From Apostichopus japonicus (Eukaryota; Echinodermata; Holothuroidea; Aspidochirotida; Stichopodidae): DNA of 64,000 nucleotides. Made by a program: the position numbers and the translations under genes. The DNA is taken from NCBI RefSeq assembly GCF_037975245.1, contig NC_092581.1, positions 13,047,303 to 13,111,302 on the forward strand, in the 5' to 3' direction. Under the pieces are notes generated by a model, which saw nothing but the letters and a program-made list of their open reading frames with translations, had not been told where the DNA came from and did no database searches. Every line of letters begins with the position of its first letter. Position 1 is the first letter of the stretch. Below are positions 44,901-54,840 of this stretch, in pieces.

Positions 44901-47900
44901 TTAATCTGCAAAAGTAGTTTAATTTCCTTAATGTGGATCAAATCATGTATCCACTCAACAAAATAAAACAAATAACTGAATTGTTGCTATAAACATGCTA
45001 GTAAGATCTAATATTGTGTGTAAAAGTAAGTTGGCCTGACGTTTCGATCCTAGCAGGATCTTCTTCAGAGGCTACATCAAAGCTCTCATGCAACAGGTTC
45101 TCACCAAAAACAACTTCACGTTCATGGACAAGCATTACCTTCAAAGACACGGGACAGCCATGGGAACCAGGATGGCTCCTTCCTATGCATGCCTGTTCAT
45201 GTCTAGCCTTGAAGAACGCATGCTCAGTACGGCTCCCTGTCGTCCCCTTATCTGGTGGCGCTACATCGATGACATCTTCTTTATTTGGGCCAGTGATGAG
45301 GATAGCCTGCTCACCTTCATCAATCACATCAATTCTTTCCACAGCACCATCAAATTCACCTCTGATTACTCTCACCAACAGGTTAACTTTCTTGATGTGA
45401 CTGTTCGCAAGGAACACGATTCTCTCTCTACAGACTTATACACCAAGCCCACAGACACACACCAGTATCTCCATTCTTCAAGCTGCCATCCCCGTCACTG
45501 CAAGTCTGGAATTGCCTACAGTCAAGCACTTCGTCTTCGTCGCATTTGCTCTAACAATTCCTCTTTCATTCGCCATACAGATGCTTTGGAAAAACACCTT
45601 ATTGCCAGGGGCCATAGTACCAGAAGGGTGCGTGAAGCCATTCAGAGAGTCCGCTCCCTTTCCAGATCATCTACTTTGGCAGTGAAGGACAAAAAGGGAT
45701 GAGATTGCGACAACAAGCTGCCCCTCGTTGTTACTTTCCACCCAAATCTTCCTCCCCTTCAGAAAATCACCTCTAACAACCACAACATTCTCCTCACTTC
45801 AGATAGACTCCAACGAGCCGTCCCTGAAAAACCCATCATCGCCTACAGACGACCACGCAACCTACGAGACCTTCTTGTACGTGCTGCTGTTCCACCTCTA
45901 ACTTCTAACCCCACACCCATTCAGCATGGTACCTTCAAATGTGATCGTACTTCGAGATGCATCGTCTGCAGCCACCACATTGTTGAATCCAATTCCATCA
46001 CCAGCCACAGCATGCAACTCACACACAAGACTAAGGGTCACATCACTTGCACTACCACCAATGTCATCTATCTGATCTCTTGTAGAGTTTGCGGCATCCA
46101 GTATGTTGGCGAAACCAAAACCACCCTCAAGAAGCGATTCTATGGTCACAGATCCACAGTCAACACCATGAAGACTGAGACCCCAGTTGGAGAACATTTT
46201 AACCTTCCCAACCATACTATTAACGACATGTCCCTACAGGGGATTGAATCCTTAGGTAGCCGTCCTGACCTAGTACGTATCAGCAGAGAGAGGCTCTGGA
46301 TGCAACGCCTTCGTACCATTCAACCTCATGGGCTGAACATTCAGGAAGGACATGACTAACTTTCCTCTGTTCCCCACTCCTTCTCCCCTTTCTCCCTTCC
46401 CCCCCCCTTTCACTCTTCCTCTCACAGCTCTCTTCCCCTCCATTTTTCTTCACACCTTTCTGTCTTTGTCCCTCTCCAGTTTATTCCTTACCCTGTGCCT
46501 TTAATCCTCTCTTTGTCCCTCCACAGTTTATCTCCTTCCTCTCCTCTTCTCCTGTTGCTTTCTACTTATAATCCCCTTTCATCTATCTCATTGTGTTCAC
46601 CGTGCTCATTAACCTGTCTGTATTTTGTCCCCTCTGTTACTGTAACTTGTCTTTTAGCCTCTGAAGAAGATCCTGCTAGGATCGAAACGTCAGGCCAACT
46701 TACTTTTACACATTCTATTACACAGGCTCTCTAGTGGATAAGCAGTTTGCTAACAGTTTTATTTCATTTTGTTTTTCAAGATCTAATATTGTCACCAACT
46801 GTCGAACTTTTACTTTCTGCCTATCACAGTCGTTTTTGAAATATTACCTCACAGAGATAAATTATCATTTTGGCTGTAAAAATTGCTTAAATTATTTATT
46901 TCATTAATTTACTGGGATTAATCTAGAGGCTTAATGACCTCCCCAAAAGGTATGACCTTTTGGAACAGTCCTTGAGCAGATTCGACAGGAAATAGTTTAT
47001 GAAGCTATTGTACTTGCGTAGGTTTCATGATATCATTGATATGATCATGATATCATTCACATCATCATGATATCATTCATATCATTCATATCATCATGAT
47101 ATCATTCATATCATCATGATATCAATCATGTCATCCAGATATCATTCACATCATCATGATATAATTCACATCATCAATGATGATATCATTAATATCATCA
47201 TGATATCATTCACATCATCATGATATCATTCACATCATGATATCATTCATGTCATCATGATATCATTCATGTCATCATGATATCATTCACGTCATCATGA
47301 TATCATTCACGTCATCATGATATCATTCACACCATCATGATATCATTCACACCATCATGATATCATTCATGTCATCATGATATCATTCATATCATCATGA
47401 TATCATTCTTATCATCATGATATCATTCACATCATCATGATATCATTCACGACATCATGATATCATTCACATCATCATGATATCATTCACGACATCATGA
47501 TATCATTCACATCATCATGATATCATTCACATCATCATGATATCATTCACGACATCATGGTATCATTCACATCATCATGATATCATTCATATCTTTATGA
47601 TATCATTCCTATTATCATGATATCATTCATATGATATCATTCATATGATATCATTCCTATGATATCATTCATATCATCATGATATCATTTTGGTTCCATA
47701 CCTAATTAATAAATTAATGACTTACTCAAGCAAAATACATTATCTTCACCTCCAGTCACATATTATAGTAATTAGAGGCCATCAATATGGCCCCTCTCCC
47801 CCTTCACCATAACCCTCCCCCACCCCCCACCCCCACCCTATCAAACCCCCTCTTCTCCCAAAAAATGTGAGTACTTTCAATTAAGAGATATAAACCGTCA

Positions 47901-49554
47901 CAATGATGTTTCATAAATGCTTCGTATTTGGCAGAAAATGTAAACTCTGGCTGGTGTTAATTTTAAAGCATAAAGTCACCACTTTTGTAAGTGAAGTATA
48001 GTAAGACGGGGTAAAAAAAAAACGTTTCCTTAAAGTTTAACATAAAACTCGTAAGGTAGATGCTTAGGTAGATATTTTAGCATTGTCAGTTGACAAGTGG
48101 GAATACCTCCCTAAATAGCCATAATAAAAATTTCAATCACAATGAGTAAAGGAAAAATTCCAGAAAAGGGGTGGTTTTTTTTTATCCCGGCTGTTAGTCA
48201 TTTTTGGGGTAAAAAAAACCCCTGCTGGGGTAAAAAAAGTCCACACTGTTAAAACAACATACTACCAAAGAAAATGTGCAAAACCACCAGAAATATTTTC
48301 AGCACACTTTAGAAAAGCTTTATTTGGGCATTTTCAATCAAGTTCTGCATGAATTAACCTATTGCCAAACGATAAACTCCGGGAAACAAACCCCACCTTC
48401 CGAGACTAAGCAAGATTCTATCAAGACTGTTTAATACCCCCTAAAACATTATTGACCATGTTTTATGAGTTTTATTCTATATATTAGTATCACATCCAGC
48501 TGTGGGGTTGGGACTTAGGGTAGAGAATAATTTAGGACTCTAAAAATAACAATATAACCATATACAGCAGACATATATTGTGTTAGGCTATAACACTAGG
48601 CTAACATAGAAATAACTTAGGTTAAGAACAGGCAACAGTTAGTTATAAAAATGTAAATTATTATATTGGTAGAAATTAGAGGAGCATTGATGTACTCCCT
48701 GTGTCAATCATATAGCAATTCTAACATTCTGTGATAAATATAAACCATTTTGGGAGGAAATTAAGACTGGTCTTTTTTTACCCCAAACGGACACTAAACC
48801 CTGGGGTAAAAAAAAACCACGTCATTCGAGAAAACTGGCAGATCGTGCGGGTAATTACATTACTGATTCATGTAGGTACGCCTCTTGTTATCATAACCAA
48901 GAAACAAAAACCTCTATATCAGTTCTAATATTTTTGCAGGATAAAGTTAAAGGACAGTGTTCAGAACTTAAATATTTGCTATTTTTAGAGTATGGGAAAA
49001 ATCGGCGCTAAAAGTATCGGTACGCCGATGGAAAAGAATAGTAACAATCAATAAAGTATGTCAGAATTGACTTGGGCACCATGGTTTTCAGATACACCAT
49101 ACAAAAATGTGTTTCTATTTCTCACGACTTGTAGTTGGGGGGTGGTTTTTTTTTACCCCAACTACCCTGTGGTTTTTTTTTACCCCGTCTTACTATATGG
49201 TTTTGGAACATAAGAAATGTAATACCAGTACAGTCACGGCTGAAGGAAAATGACAGACTGAAAGAAAGAAACTGAGCCCAACGTTTACCCCAGATTTGTA
49301 TCATTCTAAGCTTTGAAAGGTTTTTAAGTTTATGTCAATAATTTCTCTGTCAAGCATTGTTAGTTCAATTCTGCTTCTTACTGACTCATAATCAATAATT
49401 ATCAGTAATACACATATATCAATCATTTTTTGCATGAATTGTTTCCAATGTTTCTGGTTCGGAATTTTTTCTTCAGATAAAGCAAAAATGCAACGGATTC
49501 CATGACAACTTCATGAGATTCACTTTCGTCGAGCCTCGGTCGGATGGAAACTGA
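35848..49554 (+). CDS. DNAAF3: DNAAF3, dynein axonemal assembly factor 3 (complete, nine exons)
   Basis: Nine exons with matching phases join to 1,470 nt (489 codons plus stop), against about 541 residues in human. The protein belongs to the DNAAF3/PF22 family, a cytoplasmic factor needed to preassemble outer and inner dynein arms before transport into cilia; it is not part of the axoneme. Recognisable family stretches in order are WWGF near the N terminus, [30 protein letters not shown]-type [51 protein letters not shown], a Glu-rich linker (about residues 325-365) and VHFFTPE. The C terminus is short, lacking the human low-complexity tail. The 5-kb last intron is packed with repeats. The ATG at 35,848 was chosen because the WWG region follows directly and an X-box-like site lies just upstream. 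Confidence 0.93.
37237..37382 (+). CDS. DNAAF3: DNAAF3 exon 2
   Basis: Acceptor TTTGTAG; residues about 23-71 with [13 protein letters not shown]; donor AAT/GTAAGA, phase 0. Confidence 0.92.
38322..38509 (+). CDS. DNAAF3: DNAAF3 exon 3
   Basis: Acceptor TTTACAG; begins [16 protein letters not shown] and contains [13 protein letters not shown]; donor AA/GTAAGTA, phase 2. Confidence 0.93.
38665..38811 (+). CDS. DNAAF3: DNAAF3 exon 4
   Basis: Acceptor TCACAG; contains [16 protein letters not shown]; ends inside the Trp codon (phase 2) at TG/GTATAG. The open frame running past the donor into the next minisatellite is not coding. Confidence 0.92.
38937..39065. repeat. 11-bp CT-rich minisatellite
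   Basis: About eleven copies of TCCTCCCCCTC in DNAAF3 intron 4, downstream of a short TA run. Confidence 0.95.
39567..39783 (+). CDS. DNAAF3: DNAAF3 exon 5
   Basis: Acceptor TTTGCAG completes the split Trp codon; contains [18 protein letters not shown] and [10 protein letters not shown]; donor ACA/GTATGT, phase 0. Confidence 0.93.
39893..40047. repeat. Old inverted pair of Penelope-type terminal arms
   Basis: The left block (39,893-39,945) and right block (40,000-40,047) are diverged inverted repeats around GCAAAC/GTTTGC. The right one reads CCTGAGAAGAAGATCC...GGATCAAAC, clearly related to the hammerhead arms elsewhere in the window but with a broken core. Looks like a decayed head-to-head arm pair with almost nothing between, in DNAAF3 intron 5. 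Confidence 0.55.
40792..40914 (+). CDS. DNAAF3: DNAAF3 exon 6
   Basis: Acceptor TTGTTACAG; 41 codons containing [20 protein letters not shown], the strongest family signature; donor AAG/GTACGT, phase 0. Confidence 0.93.
41216..41365. repeat. Short tandem repeat, unit about 60-65 bp
   Basis: Three copies of a block with AAAACTGCTTCAGTATAGA, GAAAGGAAG and GGGAAATGGGGGTGG in DNAAF3 intron 6. Confidence 0.7.
41916..42225 (+). repeat. SINE with a Ser/Leu-type tRNA head
   Basis: A box TGTCCGAGTGG (about 41,920-41,930), typical of long-variable-arm tRNAs, and B-box-like GGTTCGTTCC (41,982-41,991), then a non-tRNA body and a (TTA)n tail near 42,213. In DNAAF3 intron 6. Confidence 0.7.
42387..42733 (+). 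CDS. DNAAF3: DNAAF3 exon 7
   Basis: Acceptor ATTTCAG; starts [17 protein letters not shown], includes a Glu-rich linker and [12 protein letters not shown]; donor AG/GTGAGA, phase 2. Confidence 0.92.
43722..44019 (-). mobile_element. hAT-like element of the CAGGCGCGTAGCC family
   Basis: Termini CAGACGTGAAGCCAGG and CTTGGCTACGCGCCTG are imperfect inverted repeats. Flanks GTCGGGTA (43,714-43,721) and GTCGGCTA (44,020-44,027) match at seven of eight. The interior is strongly similar in reverse to the copy at 31.8 kb. In DNAAF3 intron 7. Confidence 0.75.
44085..44160 (-). repeat. tRNA-derived SINE head
   Basis: Minus strand: A box TGGCCAATTGGCTTAG (44,138-44,153) and B box GGTTTGATTCC (44,098-44,108). 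A direct repeat of about 31 bp (TTAGCC...GGAATTCCAAG) flanks the wider region near 43,571 and 44,189, so several repeats are stacked here. Confidence 0.6.
44282..44438 (+). CDS. DNAAF3: DNAAF3 exon 8
   Basis: Acceptor GATTCCAG completes the split Ser codon; contains MVHFFTPEM and [13 protein letters not shown]; donor CAG/GTAAGA, phase 0. Confidence 0.93.
45034..45072 (-). ncRNA. Hammerhead ribozyme motif, 5' arm of the Penelope-like element
   Basis: Identical 39-nt architecture to the 3' copy, on the opposite strand: GCCT stem I, CTGAAGA, GATCCT-GCT-AGGATC, GAAA, GTC, AGGC. All core positions are intact. Confidence 0.75.
45073..46359 (+). pseudogene. Penelope reverse transcriptase/GIY-YIG endonuclease, 5'-truncated with one in-frame stop
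   Basis: The frame is open for 429 codons except for one TGA at 45,700-45,702. The first part shows RT palm motifs: [17 protein letters not shown] and the catalytic YIDD (RYIDDIFF), followed by the thumb region with NFLDVTV. The second part carries a Cys/His cluster ([13 protein letters not shown]) and a GIY-YIG nuclease core, here YLIS...QYVGET with downstream Arg/His and a Glu-rich end. The fingers and N terminus of RT are missing, so the copy cannot be autonomous. The single stop and otherwise open frame suggest a fairly recent insertion. Confidence 0.9.
46657..46695 (+). ncRNA. Hammerhead ribozyme motif, 3' end of the Penelope-like element
   Basis: Plus strand: GCCT, CTGAAGA, A, GATCCT-GCT-AGGATC, GAAA, C, GTC, AGGC. 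Stem I is 4 bp, stem II is 6 bp, stem III is minimal. Predicted cleavage after GTC at 46,691. Confidence 0.78.
47028..47695. repeat. 20-bp minisatellite built on the palindrome ATGATATCAT
   Basis: About 30 copies of a unit like ATCATGATATCATTCACATC, each holding a self-complementary ATGATATCAT (EcoRV site). Variation is concentrated in the CAC/CAT/CGT part between palindromes. Shorter 14-bp units occur near the 3' edge (47,620-47,670). In DNAAF3 intron 8. Confidence 0.95.
48001..49193. mobile_element. Non-autonomous DNA transposon with GTAAGACGGGGTAAAA ends
   Basis: Terminal inverted repeats GTAAGACGGGGTAAAA (48,001) and TTTTACCCCGTCTTAC (ending 49,193) are flanked by TATA on both sides (47,997-48,000 and 49,194-49,197), consistent with TA-targeting elements. 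The motif GGGGTAAAAAAA recurs internally in both orientations (near 48,216, 48,231, 48,775, 48,804 and 49,150). No transposase is seen. Superfamily not assigned with confidence. Confidence 0.75.
49477..49554 (+). CDS. DNAAF3: DNAAF3 exon 9 (terminal)
   Basis: Acceptor TTCTTCAG; encodes [20 protein letters not shown] and a few more residues, then TGA at 49,552-49,554. Confidence 0.88.
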   Translation: MKQKCNGFHDNFMRFTFVEPRSDGN

Positions 49555-49985
49555 CGGTTATTGGAGATATGCAGGTACAACAAAGGAAACGGTTCTTTTC
49601 AACATTGATCAAACCATTAGATTTCCTTTAAAGGCATTGAAGACTCGTCCCAAACCGTGTGTGGCCATCTGAAAAAGTTAACTTTCTGTTGCTTGCAAGT
49701 GACGTTTTGTTCAGGTCGCTACAAAATGCAGACAGTCATGAAACGTGATACCTTGTTATCTTTAGCTGGACCTGAGATGTCCATCGCTCTATCGTTTATA
49801 CACTGTACGTGCTGTGGGTATTGACCACAGCTGTATGTACTGACTGTACAGTAATGTCTAATTACTGACGGTAGCAAGCTGTGTGTGTATTTTCTGGGAT
49901 CGATTCTGTTACACCTCATACGAAACTAGGTCAGATTACCGACATTAGACGTTTCTTTTTGCGCGATTCTTCACACCCTTTAAAT

Positions 49986-49991
49986 AATAAA
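49986..49991 (+). terminator. Possible DNAAF3 polyadenylation signal
   Basis: First AATAAA downstream of the stop codon, about 430 bp away. It also starts the 134-bp duplication, so a second copy follows at 50,120. Confidence 0.3.
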
Positions 49992-50247
49992 AACTTCAAA
50001 ACTTCACCTTGAGACAAGTTTGTCTTTAATACAAATCGGGTAAATTATGGCCAAATATAGAGAATTTTTAATATTTTGTGCATTTTGAAAAGAGAAAAGC
50101 GAAGATATTGAAGGTAAGTAATAAAAACTTCAAAACTTCACCTTGAGACAAGTTTGTCTTTACTACAAATCAGGTAAATTATGGCCAAAAATAGAGAATT
50201 TTTAATATTTTGTGCATTTGAAAAGAGAAAAGCGAAGATATTAAAGG
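49986..50247. repeat. 134-bp tandem duplication
   Basis: Two near-identical copies beginning AATAAAAACTTCAAAACTTC (49,986 and 50,120) and ending AAGCGAAGATATT. Confidence 0.95.
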
Positions 50248-50699
50248 ATCCATAAAGCGGCTGTCGGTGTTTCATTCAGCTTCAAGAGATAATTATTATT
50301 ATGCTAATTACCTAATAATGCTAGTTACCTAATCAGACCATATTCCTTAAATTCCAGTGAAAGACATTGTAGTCAAAATATATTGTGAGATCAAAGGAAA
50401 ATTTGTTGGAAGTTTACCTGTGTTCTTTGCTACAGTTAACTTTTTATTTATTTTATTCTTTAAGGTCCTAAATAAGGACAAACCTTTAGTTTTCGTTTTG
50501 CAATGTGGAATATTAGACACAATGTTGTTGTTTTATGTAACACATTTGAAGTTTTGATAAATCTAGGAAACTCAATTAAATATGTGCAAAGTTATGACGT
50601 GGAGTGTTGCGCTCATCAAGCTTTTTGGTTTCGATGATAATCGTAACCTATGCATTCATGATGGCTTAAGTGTGTGTGTGTGTGTGAGTGCGATTGTGA

Positions 50700-51560
50700 C
50701 GCCCAGCTTGTAAACATGATATCTCAAGAAGGGAAGGTCAGAGGAATTTCATATTTAGTGTGTAGAAGTACCACATTGAGTACAGGAAGCCTATTGGTTT
50801 TGGTGTAGGTCAAAGGTCATTTGGGGTAACCAGGGGTCAAATTGTGAAAAACTTGTAAACACGATATCTCAAGAAGGAAAGTCAGACCAACTTCATATTT
50901 GATGTGTAGAAGTACAACATTGATTACAAGAAGCCTATTGGTTTTGGTGGAGGTCAAAGGCCATTTGGGGTCACCAGGGGTCAAAGTGTGAAAACCTTGT
51001 AAACACGATATCTCAAGAAGAAAAGTTTGGGTGGACCTCATATTTAGTGTGTAGAAGAACCATATTAAGTACAAAAACCTTTGTTTTTGGTGTAGGTCAA
51101 AGGCCATTTGGGGTCACCAGGGGTCAAAGTGTGAAAACCTTGTAAACACGATATCTCAAGAAGAAAAGTTTGGGTGGACCTCATATTTAGCTTGTAGAAG
51201 TACCACATTAAGTACAAGAACTCTATTGTTTTTGGTGGAGGTCAAAGGTTATTTGGGATCACCAGGGGTCAAAATGTGAAAACGTCATAAACACCATATC
51301 GCAAGAATGGAATCATGGGCAGACTTCATATTTAGTGTGTACGAGTACCAATTGTGTAAAGGAAGCCTATTGTTTTTGGTGGACGGCAAAGATCATTTGA
51401 GGTCATTAGGGGTTACATTGTGAAAACCTTGTAACCACTATATCTCAATACTGGAAGCTTGGGCCGACCTCTTATTTAGTGTGTAGAAGTACCACATTGA
51501 GTTAAAGACGCCTATTGTTTTTGGTGGAGGTCAGAGGTCAAATCGTGAAACCCTTGTAAA
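50700..51560. repeat. 144-bp tandem array, about six copies
   Basis: AACACGATATCTCAAGAAG-like blocks lie at about 50,713, 50,858, 51,003, 51,145, 51,289 and 51,433. Each is followed by TCATATTTAGTGTGTAGAAG, CCTATTGTTTTTGGTGGAGG and TTTGGGGTCACCAGGGGTCA. No transposon termini or coding frame common to all copies. Confidence 0.92.
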
Positions 51561-52384
51561 CATGTACACCCTCACTATACATAACAAAGGTTTGATCAAC
51601 CTTTGTTGTTCATAAATGTTTTCCGGTTTTGTATTGTTCCTCGGAAGTTGCATGCTAAGCGATAGAAGTGTTTAAAGAGAGCGCTCGACGCATCTTGCCA
51701 GTGATACGTGATTTCAAAGCAGTCAAATCAAACCTTTGTTATTCATAAATGTTTTCCGGTTTTGCGTTGTGCCTCAAAGCTTATAAAAACAAAGGGATAA
51801 CATAGCAGAAAATAAGACAGTGATTCCCTTTACATCATCAATGTGCATAATTGGCTAATGTTTATTCATAAATAAAACTAGAATTAAGAGAATACTTGTA
51901 AAATGGTCAATCTTTGATGGATTTTGATGGGAGTTGCAGCTATTTTCATGATTTTGAATGCCTATTGGAGTGTTTAAATAACTGCTGATTATTATTATTA
52001 TATTAATGTTATTATAAGGACAATTTTGTTCATAGGTGTCCATAAAACCTTTAAAGTATAGGAAAAGGAAAACTACACACAAACGAGACAATAGACAATA
52101 ATTGCGGCTGTATAAACATTCTGTATTATTTGTCCATAATGGAATGTACAAGATAATAATATACAAAGATTTGTGCTTCTCTTACTTTGAAAGCTTGAAA
52201 TCCTTTATAAACTTCAAAATACCTGCTACACTATTTATTTGTAGAAATTTTATAACTGTTTATCACAATACGATAGCAATTTTTATTTCCTGTTCGAATA
52301 GTGGTTGTTATTTCCTGATTTCATAGCAATTGCTAATTACTGTTTTGGTTACAATCTTTGTTTATGTACAGTTAGCAAATGCTA

Positions 52385-52925
52385 TTTATATACTGTGGCC
52401 ATTTTTATTTCCTGTTTCCCGTAGCAATTTTTATTTCCTTTTCTTGTAGCAATTTTTACTTCCTGTGTAATAGCAATTTTTATTTCCTGTGTAATAGCAA
52501 TTTTTATTCCGTGTGATTTCAATCGCCTTTTTGCTGCCCTAAGCAATTGCTATACAGATACGTGTAAGCAATTGCTATTTACTGTACAACCTAGACCAAC
52601 TGCTACTTACTCTACTGATAGTAATTGCTATCTAATTTATGATAGCAATTGCTATCTAATTTATGATAGCAATTGCTATTTCCTGTACTAGATAGCAATT
52701 GCTATTTCCTGTACCAGATAGCACTTGTTATTTACTGCACTAATAGAATACTCCATATCCTGTGCTGATAGCAGTTGCTATTTACTGTCCTAGACCAATT
52801 TGCTACGTACTGTGCTGATAGTCACTGCTATCCAATGTATGATAGCAACTGCTATTTCCTGTACTAGATAGCAATTGCTATTTCCTGTACTAGTTAGCAA
52901 TTTTGCTATTTAGCACATCAGTTGC
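52385..52925. repeat. Degenerate array of AGCAATTGCTATTTCCTGTA units
   Basis: Some 20 units of about 20-40 bp. The first part carries AGCAATTTTTATTTCCTG, the later part the palindrome TAGCAATTGCTA followed by TTTCCTGTACTAGA. The palindrome is conserved in most copies. Confidence 0.88.
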
Positions 52926-54840
52926 TACTTGAATAAACTGTTAACTTTTGATAAATTTTGCACATTTAGCTTGACCTACATTATTTACATCACATCACAG
53001 GTATACTTTTACTTAGCTGTTGCCATTTTACTGGTCACCAAGAATGATCGCAGCTCTCTCGTTAACTGATATAAATTACTGTTTTCAAGCTGTTTTGCAA
53101 GATATCAACTTCTATGCTATTTATTGATAGGAAATGCTGCGTAGAAATATCTAATACTATATATCAATAGCAACTGCTATATAATTTAAATCAAGCTAGA
53201 TTTTCAGCACTGGTCCGCCAATCAATCAATTGGGGGGGGGGGAGGATGTGTGTGTGGGGAGGGGTGGGGTTGCCTACACCAATGTAAACTTGAAAAACGA
53301 CTAAATTTCAAACAGTACAAAGTTGATATCTGATGTAAATTTACATTCTATATTGTTTTTTTTATTAAAGCTTTAATCTTTTAGTGTGCATGTACTTTGG
53401 TCAGCCTGTTGTATATATTTATAGATTTGGAATGTAAGCAACAATTCACAGCCAAAAAAAAAGTCACCATTGTTATGCAGCCACATATAGGAAGTGAAGT
53501 TTCACTGTGCAGCGTTTCAGTTACGTAATTCTGATAAAAAACCTTAACTTTAGTATATTTACTACCTTTCTGTAGATTAGCAATGTTGTCAAGACAGCCA
53601 AGTCACAACTAGGTTCACCATTGAATAGCTTAACGATAACAATGTACATAGCAGAGGCTTAAATTTATGTTTTCAGTCGGAACACCCTTTGGTCCACTCT
53701 GAATGAAACGTAAATATTCCCCCCAAAAAATTGAGACGATTTTTTCGTAAGTGAAAGATTTTGCATCCTAATCCATCTTTAGATGTGATAATCTTTTTAA
53801 AAAATAAAAATGGAAAAAATGGAATGTCCAAAATACTGTAAAAGTACAAACATGATCAACTAAATAATCTTGATATACAAATATACACTTAAAATACACA
53901 CATCTTTAAAGTTTTATAATAGAGATTCTCTTCAAATATTTTATATCGACGACTTTTAATGAAAGTCTTGTAAGAATGTCTCAAAGTGCAAAACAAGATG
54001 ATAGGCTTTTATTAAATTCTTATGTAAATAATTACTTGTTAGGACGATTTCAAACGACCATATAAGTTCCTCATCATCTCCGATCATGAGCCTTAGCCTT
54101 AGCTATGGGCCTTAGCTCTCACCCACCCACCCACTGAATAAAATCAAAGAGGTCAGCCCTAACCCACTGGCAGACAGACTATAACAAAGGCAAAACAACC
54201 TTAAACAGTCGAAACGTCTTTGATATATTGATTCATAAATTGCAAAATATAACAAATATTGCATTCAAAGACGTTATTCCATTTTAACAAAATTGTACAA
54301 AAGGGAAGGGGCTACTCCTCCCATGAAACCCCCTTCCAGTACAAAAATGGTAGTTGCACCCCTGCCTCTGACCCCCCCTTACCACCTGCCTCCCACCCAA
54401 GTCGCTCACCTCTCCATAGCTGTCCACCACATCTATTATTGAAAACAAAACAAGGATTGAAGGTCCGGCTCATATAGTGTTCTTTGGGACCAAAATAGGA
54501 TATTGATACGTCGACGACATCCTATTAAATCTGAGAGGTGCCGAGCCTGTGAATGGACATCATAACATTAACAGAGGTGTCAAGGACCAAGCCAGACCCC
54601 GGGGATCATCATGTCATAGGCTGAAAATAAGAATACACTATCCTTCACCCTGTCTTTTTCTGGGTCCTCTAATTGACCCCGGGATTTTAGCCCCTGACCA
54701 CCCCACCCCTCCCTTCTCCACCCTCTTGTATTCAGAGTTGCTCTGACCATAGGCTAGCTTCACACCACCGTTCATTACGGTCACACGGAGTTCGCATTCG
54801 TTGCATCGCCTTAAAATAGGATCTGACGCCATCTTGTTTT
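52926..54840. other. Noncoding: intergenic DNA and 3' flank of the receptor gene
   Basis: Poly-G near 53,230 and scattered simple sequence; no exon found. A minus-strand AATAAA at 54,008-54,013 could end the receptor transcript. Confidence 0.45.
54008..54013 (-). terminator. Possible polyadenylation signal of the receptor gene
   Basis: AATAAA on the minus strand about 830 bp beyond the receptor stop codon. Position only; weak. Confidence 0.2.

Larger units (their letters stand above)
45003..46792 (+). mobile_element. Penelope-like retroelement, 5'-truncated, with 15-bp target duplication
   Basis: The insertion 45,018-46,777 lies between perfect 15-bp repeats AAGATCTAATATTGT (45,003-45,017 and 46,778-46,792). 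It encodes the C-terminal half of a Penelope reverse transcriptase plus a GIY-YIG endonuclease. It ends at both sides in the same arm of about 55 bp in opposite orientation, each containing a hammerhead motif. The 5' arm is fused directly to coding sequence, as expected when a 5'-truncated copy is capped by an inverted terminal piece. It lies in DNAAF3 intron 8, sense to the gene. Confidence 0.92.

Noticed and set aside
44998-45417. Minus-strand frame across the Penelope RT
   Set aside because: It is the antisense shadow of the RT frame.
47028-47695. CRISPR-like array
   Set aside because: Units are contiguous 20-bp repeats without unique spacers, in an animal intron.
54200-54225. CGAAACGTC near 54,210 as another hammerhead arm
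   Set aside because: No CTGANGA core or stem II upstream; only a short match.
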